Below, piece by piece: positions 44,992 to 51,655 of a DNA stretch of 64,000 nt. This DNA is from DATFQE01 sp963733845 (lineage in GTDB: Bacteria > Actinomycetota > Thermoleophilia > Gaiellales > Gaiellaceae). Position numbers and translations under genes: made by a program. The DNA lies in contig CAVTEM010000012.1 of NCBI GenBank assembly GCA_963733845.1, forward strand, positions 434,001-498,000, read 5' to 3'. The notes beneath the pieces were generated by a model. That model saw nothing but the letters and a program-made list of their open reading frames with translations, searched no databases and was not told the DNA's origin. Within the stretch, counting starts at the first letter, position 1, and every line of letters begins with the position of its first letter.

Positions 44992-46524
44992 GTGCGCCCC
45001 CTCGACAGCGCTTCCCAGCTCCGCCTAAGAGGGCTCGCAGCGGCTCTCGCGCTCGCTTTCGCCGCGATCGCGCCGGCAACGGCCATCGCGGCGACGGAAC
45101 TGACGTTCTCGCGTCCCGAGGCGTTCGGCGGCGGCGTCTTCACGGCGGCGGCCAAGCGAGTTGTGGCGAAGGGAACCCAGGCCGCCTGGAGCCCGAGCGG
45201 CCGCCAGCTCGCAGTGGTCGCAGGCGACGGCGCCGTACTGCACGTGGTCGACGCCGACGGACGCAACCGGGTGCTGCTCGCTTTCGGCCCGGTCTCGTCG
45301 CCCGACTGGTCTCCCGACGGGCGCGCGCTCGTCTTCGAGCGCTTCGGCTGGATCCACCGGATCGACGCCGACGGCACCGACGAGCGCAGGCTTGCTCGCG
45401 GCCGCAGCCCGGCGTGGTCCCCGGGAGGGCAGCGCATCGCCTTCGTCAGCGACCGCGGCGGCACGGACGACCTGTTCGCAATCCGCGCTACGGGCGGCGG
45501 GCTCGTACGACTGACCTCGGGCGTCGGCGGCGAGACGGACCCGGCCTGGTCGCCGAACGGCAAGCGCCTCGCTTTCGTCACCGACGACACCGGCGCACCC
45601 GAGGTCGCGCTCCTCGACGTCTCGTCGCGCCGGGCCGCCCTGCTGACGCGGGACGGCGCCATCGCCGCGGGACCCGGCTGGTCGCCCGACGGCCGCAGGG
45701 TCGCCTACGTGAGCAGCAAGGGCGGCACGGAGAACGTCTGGTCATCGGCGGCCGTGGGCGGGCCTGCGCGCCTGGTCGCGGCCGGTCCGGCCGAGCGGCC
45801 GCGCTGGCGACCGCAACCCGACGCGGTGGAGCTCCTGCCGGACCTCGACCAGCAGCCGCCGACCGACCTCGCCGTCCGCAACGAGCACGGCCGGCACAGG
45901 CTCTGGTTCACCGCGGCGACGGACAATGTCGGCATCGGCCCGCTGATCGTCTCGGGCCGGCGTGTCGGCATCACGATGCGGGGGCTTCAGCGGGTGCGCC
46001 TGAGCGACGGGGGCACGCGCGCCTACCCCCGCGTCGGCTTCTGGCGCTACAACCACTCGTCCGACCATTCCCACTGGCACCTCCTCCACTACCAGCGCTA
46101 CGAGCTGCGCGAGCAGAACGGCGACGTGGTCGTCCGCGACCGTAAGAGCGGCTTCTGCCTGGGCGACCGCTACGGGATCGCCCGGCGCCGCGTCGTCAAT
46201 CGCGTGAGCAGCCCCGTCTACACGGCGTTCTGCGGTCTGCACGAACCGAATGCGCAGTCGGTCGACGGCGGAACGTCGGTCGGCTTCTCCGACCGCTACC
46301 ACTCGTTCCTCGACGGCCAGAACGTGGACATCACGAACGTCCCCGCGGGCGACTACACGCTCGTCCACAAGACGAACACGCAGCTCCTGATCCGCGAGCT
46401 GCGCTACACGAACAACGCGGCCTCGGTCGCGATCCGCTTGACGAGGCCGAACGGCGTGCCGGCCGTCCGGGTGCTCAGGGTTTGTCCGGACTCCGATCAG
46501 TGCTCGGCGACGCGCCCGGGCTGA
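44992..46524 (+). CDS. Secreted TolB-type beta-propeller fused to lysyl oxidase
   Basis: 510 residues from GTG 44992. A signal peptide (residues about 14-34) precedes a TolB/PD40 propeller (about 60-275) with repeated WSPxGxxxAF blades (AAWSPSGRQLAVV, PAWSPNGKRLAFVTDD). Residues about 280-498 are a lysyl oxidase domain. The copper-site histidines are in NHSSDHSHWHLLHY (His355, 359, 361, 363, 366). The two precursors of the lysine tyrosylquinone cofactor are present at the expected places: Lys385 (RKSGFCLGD) and Tyr436 (DRYHSFLDG). VDITNVPAGDYTL and the YTNN motif complete it. It probably oxidises amines outside the cell. Its end overlaps the stomatin-like gene by 50 bp, tail to tail. Confidence 0.85.
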   Translation: MRPLDSASQLRLRGLAAALALAFAAIAPATAIAATELTFSRPEAFGGGVFTAAAKRVVAKGTQAAWSPSGRQLAVVAGDGAVLHVVDADGRNRVLLAFGPVSSPDWSPDGRALVFERFGWIHRIDADGTDERRLARGRSPAWSPGGQRIAFVSDRGGTDDLFAIRATGGGLVRLTSGVGGETDPAWSPNGKRLAFVTDDTGAPEVALLDVSSRRAALLTRDGAIAAGPGWSPDGRRVAYVSSKGGTENVWSSAAVGGPARLVAAGPAERPRWRPQPDAVELLPDLDQQPPTDLAVRNEHGRHRLWFTAATDNVGIGPLIVSGRRVGITMRGLQRVRLSDGGTRAYPRVGFWRYNHSSDHSHWHLLHYQRYELREQNGDVVVRDRKSGFCLGDRYGIARRRVVNRVSSPVYTAFCGLHEPNAQSVDGGTSVGFSDRYHSFLDGQNVDITNVPAGDYTLVHKTNTQLLIRELRYTNNAASVAIRLTRPNGVPAVRVLRVCPDSDQCSATRPG

Positions 46525-47377
46525 GCATCTTCCCCACGTTTCCGATTGCCTCGGCGAACTCGCTCGGAATGATCCAGAGCTTGTTCGAGTCGCCCTGCGC
46601 GATCTGCGGCAGCATCTGCAGGTACTGGTAGGCGAGCAGCTGCGGGTCGGCACGGCCCTCGTGGATCGCCTGGAAGACCGTCTCGATCGCCTGCGCCTGT
46701 CCGGCCGCCTCGAGCACCTGAGCCTCCTTGCGGCCCTCGGCCTTGAGGATGGCGCTCTGCTTCTCGCCCTCCGCGGTGAGGATCTGCGACTGCTTGACGC
46801 CCTCGGCGGTCAGGATCGCTGCGCGGCGGTCGCGCTCGGCGCGCATCTGCTTCTCCATCGCCTCCTGGATCGTCCCGGGCGGATCGATCGCCTTCAGCTC
46901 GACTCGGTTGACGCGGATCCCCCACTTCCCCGTGGCCTCGTCGAGGACGCCCCGCAGCTGGGCATTGATGTGGTCGCGCGAGGTGAGCGTGTCCTCGAGC
47001 GTGATCCCGCCGATCACGTTGCGCAGGGTCGTCACCGTGAGCTGCTCGATCGCATGGATGTAGTCGTTGATCTCGTAGGTGGCCGCCTTCGGCTCGGTGA
47101 CCTGGAAGTAGATGACCGAGTCGATGTTCACGACCAGGTTGTCCTCGGTGATCACGGGTTGCGGCGGGAAGGAGACGACCTGCTCGCGCATGTCGATCAG
47201 CGGCCGCAGGCGGTCGACGAACGGAATCACGAGCGTCAGGCCGGCGTCGAGCGTGCGGTTGTAGCGACCCAACCGCTCGACGATCCCGGCTTTCGACTGC
47301 GGCACGATCCGGATCGTCCGCGCGAGCACGATCAGCACGACCACCGCGATCACGAGCAAAGCGATCAGGGCTTCCAC
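46475..47377 (-). CDS. SPFH/band 7 stomatin-like protein
   Basis: 300 residues. A membrane anchor (ALIALLVIAVVVLIVLARTI) is followed by an SPFH domain (IVPQSKAGIVERLGRYNRTL, MREQVVSFPPQPVITEDNLV) and a helical region (MEKQMRAERDRRAAILTAEG) with repeats of the type AEGxKQSxIL that drive oligomerisation. It starts at a GTG 10 bp after nfeD, the usual NfeD/stomatin pairing. These pairs are thought to organise membrane microdomains or regulate membrane protease activity. Confidence 0.9.
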   Translation of the reverse strand: MEALIALLVIAVVVLIVLARTIRIVPQSKAGIVERLGRYNRTLDAGLTLVIPFVDRLRPLIDMREQVVSFPPQPVITEDNLVVNIDSVIYFQVTEPKAATYEINDYIHAIEQLTVTTLRNVIGGITLEDTLTSRDHINAQLRGVLDEATGKWGIRVNRVELKAIDPPGTIQEAMEKQMRAERDRRAAILTAEGVKQSQILTAEGEKQSAILKAEGRKEAQVLEAAGQAQAIETVFQAIHEGRADPQLLAYQYLQMLPQIAQGDSNKLWIIPSEFAEAIGNVGKMLSPGASPSTDRSPDKP

Positions 47378-47387
47378 GGTCCCTCCC

Positions 47388-47813
47388 TCATTCGAAGACG
47401 AGCGCGGTAGCGCCCTCGATCCGTGCCACCTCGACCCGCGCGCCCGGCTCGAGCACCTGGCCCTCCATGAACGCCCGGGCCGACCAGACCTCGCCGCCGA
47501 TCTTCACCTGGCCGCTGAGGTCGTCCACACGTTCGGTCACCACGGCCTTGGCGCCGACGAGCGCGGCCGTTCCCGTGCGGAGGCGGGCCGGAGTGCGCAG
47601 GTGCCGCTTGGCGACCGGCCGGATCAACGCGACGGACGCCAGCGAGGCGACGATGAAGACGACGAGCTGGATCACCAGTCCGCCGCCGAGCGCGGCGACG
47701 ACGCCCGCCAGCACCGCCGCGAGCGCGAACAGGCCGAGCAGGAAGCTGAGCGTCAGGACCTCGCCGACGGCGAGGACAGCTGCCAGGATCACCCACAGGA
47801 CCCAGTCGGGCAC
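47388..47813 (-). CDS. nfeD: NfeD-family membrane protein
   Basis: 141 residues, short-form NfeD: membrane helices (VLWVILAAVLAVGEVLTLSF, LVIQLVVFIVASLASVALIR) followed by an OB-fold C-terminal domain (LVGAKAVVTERVDDLSGQVK, IGGEVWSARA). It lacks the ClpP-like protease domain of long NfeD proteins. It is immediately upstream of the stomatin-like gene and surely its partner. TAGGAT lies 8 bases before the GTG. Confidence 0.87.
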   Translation of the reverse strand: MPDWVLWVILAAVLAVGEVLTLSFLLGLFALAAVLAGVVAALGGGLVIQLVVFIVASLASVALIRPVAKRHLRTPARLRTGTAALVGAKAVVTERVDDLSGQVKIGGEVWSARAFMEGQVLEPGARVEVARIEGATALVFE

Positions 47814-47961
47814 CGCGAGTGATCCTAATGCGCGCGGCTCCTAGGCTTGTCATGTGAGAGGCGAGGGAACGCGACGTTCGCGCCAGAAACCTCGAAGCTA
47901 GAGTCCTACGAACGGCCCTGTACGTTCGGCCCGACGCGATCGCGACCGAGCGAGGAGGCGC

Positions 47962-49206
47962 ATGCCCCCGCAACCCGGTTCCACAGCCTTCGAGACCCTG
48001 CCTAGCGCGGCAAGAGTGCACGTGGTCGGCGCAGGACCGGTTGGTCTTCTGCTCACGGCATTGCTGCAGTCGATGGAGGGGTTCTCCGTGCACCTCTATG
48101 AGAAGCGGCCCGAGTACACGCGCACCCGGATGGTCCAGCTCGCGTCGTACCTCGTGGCGAATTCGGTTGAGAGCTACCGAACCGATTCCATCGATGGGGA
48201 TAGCGTCGAGGCCGTCTTCGATCCACCAGAGCTCGACGACGGCCTTGCGTTCAGACAATCCATTCCTTCGGACCTGACGGCCCTTCTGAACAACTGGGCC
48301 TTGGGGTTCTGCCCGCTCAACTCCATCGAGCGCTCCGTCAGCGATCTGATCGATGCGCGCAGGTCGAATTCGGTGCAGCGCACCGAGGCCGTCGTGACGA
48401 TGGAGGACGCGATGGCGATGCTCGAGCCGGGAGACGTTCTGGTCGACTGCACGGGCGCCAGGTCTCTGCTTCGAGATCATCTGGTTCCCGGCTCAGGCGA
48501 GGCGGATGGAGGCACGAACACGCTCAAGATCCGGCTCGAATACGCGCTCGTCATCACCTTCCTGTACGGCCAGAAATATGACTGCAACGAGCACTGCAAG
48601 TACCACAAGAACATCGAGAACGCCCAGTACAAGTTCATTCCGATGGTCCACCGCACGCACTACGACGGCAGCGTCAGCCACGTGTCGGGCATCGTCAACA
48701 TCAGCGCCGAGGAGTACGAGGCGATGCCGTCCCGATTCGACGGTGAGTGGCTTCGCAGCAACTTTCCAGGCGTCGCCCAGTCGATGGACCGTTTCATCGA
48801 CGAGGTCAAGCAGGAAACGCACGGAGAGCTGCTCGGCGATCTCGAGATCGTCCGGATCCCGCTTGATCTGTACCGGGCTCGCAATGCGACCAGCCGGCAG
48901 TGGCTCAAAGCCGGTCCCGCCGACCACCCGTTCACCAGCTCGCCGGTGTTCCTTGCAGGCGACTCGGCGATCGGCTCTCCGTACTTCCAGTCGATCTCGC
49001 TCGGCTTCGAGTGTGCGATGTTCCTGGCGGGACTCCTCGCGCAGCGGGATCTACCACTCGGAGACATGCTCGATCGCTACGAGCTGTACACCTACAAGCA
49101 GTGGCTTCGCGTCTACATGCGCAGCAAGATGATCAAGCACAACAAGGATCTGTTCGAGTCCCTCGATGACCCGTTGGCGCTCCTGGACAAGCTGCACATC
49201 TATTAG
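47962..49206 (+). CDS. FAD-dependent monooxygenase/oxidoreductase of unknown substrate
   Basis: 414 residues from ATG 47962 with GAGGAGG 3 bases upstream. The Rossmann dinucleotide motif is VHVVGAGPVGLLLTAL with the ribose-binding Glu in HLYEKRP. The second FAD motif is PVFLAGDSAIGSPYFQS. This is the flavoprotein hydroxylase (PHBH/KMO-like) fold, but the DG motif region is divergent (DVLVDCTGARSLLR). A compact Cys/His group (YDCNEHCKYHKN) could bind metal and is not usual in the family. Codon use is slightly less GC-biased than neighbours. No pathway genes adjoin it, so the substrate is unknown. Confidence 0.75.
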   Translation: MPPQPGSTAFETLPSAARVHVVGAGPVGLLLTALLQSMEGFSVHLYEKRPEYTRTRMVQLASYLVANSVESYRTDSIDGDSVEAVFDPPELDDGLAFRQSIPSDLTALLNNWALGFCPLNSIERSVSDLIDARRSNSVQRTEAVVTMEDAMAMLEPGDVLVDCTGARSLLRDHLVPGSGEADGGTNTLKIRLEYALVITFLYGQKYDCNEHCKYHKNIENAQYKFIPMVHRTHYDGSVSHVSGIVNISAEEYEAMPSRFDGEWLRSNFPGVAQSMDRFIDEVKQETHGELLGDLEIVRIPLDLYRARNATSRQWLKAGPADHPFTSSPVFLAGDSAIGSPYFQSISLGFECAMFLAGLLAQRDLPLGDMLDRYELYTYKQWLRVYMRSKMIKHNKDLFESLDDPLALLDKLHIY

Positions 49207-49233
49207 CGGGACGCGTGTTGGTCTCTGCTCCCG

Positions 49234-49929
49234 CTACTCGGTGGACTGATCCTGGAGTCCCAACGCGGCCGGCAGCTCGCGCAGGTCGGTCAGGCGACCC
49301 TCGTGATCGGGATACCTGTTCTCGCGGTCGAGCAGGAAGGCGGTCATCCCGATCGCGCGGGCGCCCTCGATGTCGTCCTCGGGTGAGTCACCGACCATGG
49401 CTGCCTTCTCGGGCCGCACGGCCAGCTGCTGCAGCACCGCGCGGAAGATCGACGGGTGCGGCTTCGTCCAGCCGTGGCCCCGCGCGCCGAGAGCGGCATC
49501 GACCTCGAGGCGGTGGTCGGCCACGAACTCGTCCAGGTCCCGGGCGCCGTTGGACACAAGGCCGATCTTCAGGCCGTGGCGGCGCAGCAACTCCAGGGTC
49601 GGGAGCGCGTCATCGTAGAGGTCGAAGTTGTGCGACCGCTCCCAGCGGCTCTCGATCGCGACCGCGCACTCGCGGGCGCGGGGATGATCGCCCCCGCCCA
49701 TCCCACGCACGATTCGCTCCGTGAACGCGACCCAGATCTCCTCGTCGTGCACGAGCTCCGGATGACGCTGTAGCCCTTCGAGCGCCGCGGCACGGGCCTC
49801 CTCGTACAGCGCCGGGTCGAGGTCGAGGCCCAGCCGCTCGCCCTCGCGCTTGTAGGCGTCCGGTCCGAGCTCGGGACCTGGCCGCGCGAGCGTGAAGTCG
49901 ACGTCGAAGAGGACTGCTCGCAGCGTCAA
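49234..49929 (-). CDS. HAD-superfamily hydrolase
   Basis: 231 residues from a TTG at 49929 (LTLRAVLFDVDFTLARPGPE). Motif I is DVDFT, motif II is the Ser of LVSNGARDL, motif III is the Lys of GWTKPHPSIF and motif IV is GDSPEDDIEGA. A helical cap follows motif I. Such enzymes dephosphorylate small metabolites or dehalogenate. The frame is open far upstream, but that sequence is the antisense of the MFS gene. The start is divergent from the MFS gene at 49957, sharing an overlapping -10 pair. Confidence 0.85.
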   Translation of the reverse strand: MTLRAVLFDVDFTLARPGPELGPDAYKREGERLGLDLDPALYEEARAAALEGLQRHPELVHDEEIWVAFTERIVRGMGGGDHPRARECAVAIESRWERSHNFDLYDDALPTLELLRRHGLKIGLVSNGARDLDEFVADHRLEVDAALGARGHGWTKPHPSIFRAVLQQLAVRPEKAAMVGDSPEDDIEGARAIGMTAFLLDRENRYPDHEGRLTDLRELPAALGLQDQSTE

Positions 49930-49938
49930 ACGGCTCCG

Positions 49939-49948
49939 AGGATAGCCT
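49939..49948. promoter_or_regulatory. Overlapping bidirectional -10 element (AGGATAGCCT)
   Basis: Plus-strand TAGCCT (49943-49948) is 8 bases before the GTG at 49957. Minus-strand TATCCT (49944-49939) is 9 bases before the TTG at 49929. It is the third example in this window of the ANNNTANNNT arrangement between divergent genes. Confidence 0.55.
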
Positions 49949-49956
49949 GGCGCGTC

Positions 49957-51189
49957 GTGGCCACCCTCGTCGACGCACTCTCCGGCGCCCGCACCCTGCA
50001 GGCGTTTCGCAGCCGGGATTTCCGCCTGGTCTGGGCCGGCCAGACGGTCTCGCTGATCGGCAATGCCGCCTTCCTCGTCGCGGTCGGCTGGAAGACCCTC
50101 GAGATCACGGGGTCGGCCGGCTCGCTCGGGATCGTGCTCGCGGCCGAGGGCCTGGCGATGCTCGCCACGCTGCTGATCGGCGGCGCGCTGGCCGACCGCT
50201 ACGAGCGCAGGAAGCTGATGATCGTCTCCGACGCCGCGCGCCTGGGAGTCGTCGGCGCGCTCGCGGTCACCGACGCGACGGGGAACCTGACGTTCCCGCT
50301 GCTGATCGCCTTCGCCGTCGGCGTCGGCCTCGGCGACGGCTTCTTCCACCCCGCGTTCGGCGGGATCGTCCCACTGGTGGTCGAGAAGCCGTACCTCGCC
50401 TCCGCGAACGCGATGATCGGGATCTCGAGGCAGATGAGCTTCATGGTCGGGCCGGCGTTGGCAGCCGGCCTGTACGGCCTGACGGGCTCGGCGACGGTGT
50501 TCGCGTTCGACGCGGCGAGCTTCGCGGTCTCGCTCGGCCTGCTCTGGCTCGCCCGCCCGCGCGCGATCCAGCCGGAGCCCGGGGAAGGGACCCTCCGGGA
50601 GATCGTCGCCGGCGCGCGTTACGTCGCGAGCATCCCGTGGCTGTGGGTGACCATCCTGCTCGCGGCGCTCGTCCTGATGCTCGTGATGGCGCCCTACCAG
50701 GCCTTGCTCCCGCAACTGGTGAAGGAGAACTTCGGCCTTGGCGTCGGCGCGTACGGGCTCATCTTCACGTTCCAGGCGGCCGGGATGGTGCTCGGCACGA
50801 TCGTGTTCGGGCAGACGAACCCGAGGCGTCATCGCGTGGTACTCACCTATGTGGCCTGGGCGATCAACGACGTCTGCACGATCCTGTTCGCGCTCTCGCA
50901 TCAGTACGAGGTCGCGATCGCACTCGTCTTCGTGCGGGGCGCCCTGATCGCCTACGGCATCGGAATCTGGGAGACGGTTTTGATGGAGCTCGTGCCGGAA
51001 AACAGGCTCTCACGCGTGATCAGCCTCGACTTCTTCGGCTCGCTCGGCCTGACTCCGATCGGCTACGCGCTGGCGGCTGTCCTCGCCGGCATGTTCTCGC
51101 CCTCGGCGATCATCGTCGCGGGCGCGTCGATCGCGTTCGTGTTGTGGCTGGCTCCGCTGAGCTTGCGTAGCGTTCGCGAGGCGGCATGA
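49957..51189 (+). CDS. MFS exporter, EntS-like (MFS_3)
   Basis: 410 residues with 12 helices. The opening FRSRDFRLVWAGQTVSLIGN is typical of MFS_3 exporters, followed by GALADRYERRKLMIVSDAAR (motif A) and FFHPAFGGIVPLVVEK. Family members export siderophores, macrolides or other small molecules. The ATGA overlap couples it to the CoA-binding protein gene. Confidence 0.85.
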   Translation: MATLVDALSGARTLQAFRSRDFRLVWAGQTVSLIGNAAFLVAVGWKTLEITGSAGSLGIVLAAEGLAMLATLLIGGALADRYERRKLMIVSDAARLGVVGALAVTDATGNLTFPLLIAFAVGVGLGDGFFHPAFGGIVPLVVEKPYLASANAMIGISRQMSFMVGPALAAGLYGLTGSATVFAFDAASFAVSLGLLWLARPRAIQPEPGEGTLREIVAGARYVASIPWLWVTILLAALVLMLVMAPYQALLPQLVKENFGLGVGAYGLIFTFQAAGMVLGTIVFGQTNPRRHRVVLTYVAWAINDVCTILFALSHQYEVAIALVFVRGALIAYGIGIWETVLMELVPENRLSRVISLDFFGSLGLTPIGYALAAVLAGMFSPSAIIVAGASIAFVLWLAPLSLRSVREAA

Positions 51190-51581
51190 GTCGCTCGCCT
51201 GCCGAGATCCTCGCCTCAGCCAGGACGATCGCGATGGTCGGCGCCTCGCCGAACCCCGACCGGCCCGCCCACGACGTCATGCGCTACCTCCTGCGCGTCG
51301 GCTATCGCGTGATCCCGGTGCGGCCGCTCGACTGCGACGACGTACTCGGGATCCCGTGCGTCGCCACGCTGACCGAGATCGAAGAGCCGATCGACCTGGT
51401 CGATGTCTTCCGAAACGTCGACGCGTGCCCGGGTCACGCACGTGAGGCGGTCGAGGTCGGGGCGGGCGCCCTTTGGCTGCAGCTCGGGCTCGTCTCGCCC
51501 GAGTCGAGGGAAATCGCCGCCGAGGGGGGGCTCGACTACGTCGAGGACGCCTGCACGGCGGTCGTCCACCGAACCTTGTAG
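51186..51581 (+). CDS. CoA-binding domain protein (YccU-like)
   Basis: 131 residues forming a single Rossmann-type CoA-binding domain: ARTIAMVGASPNPDRPAHDV, LRVGYRVIPVRPLDCDDVLG, IDLVDVFRNVDACPGHAREA and ALWLQLGLVSPESREIA. It lacks the ligase domains of acyl-CoA synthetases. The function of such stand-alone domains is unclear. It is translationally coupled to the MFS exporter. Confidence 0.87.
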   Translation: MSRSPAEILASARTIAMVGASPNPDRPAHDVMRYLLRVGYRVIPVRPLDCDDVLGIPCVATLTEIEEPIDLVDVFRNVDACPGHAREAVEVGAGALWLQLGLVSPESREIAAEGGLDYVEDACTAVVHRTL

Positions 51582-51643
51582 CTCCTTCCGAAAATCGACT
51601 AGAGGGTCCCCATGAGTTGATTGTGATTCCGGCCGCATGGGTC

Positions 51644-51649
51644 TAGCCT
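51644..51649 (+). promoter_or_regulatory. -10-like hexamer, leaderless cyclase start
   Basis: TAGCCT, 6 bases, then the GTG at 51656, the same arrangement as at the paralogue at 8927. Confidence 0.55.
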
Positions 51650-51655
51650 CGATTC

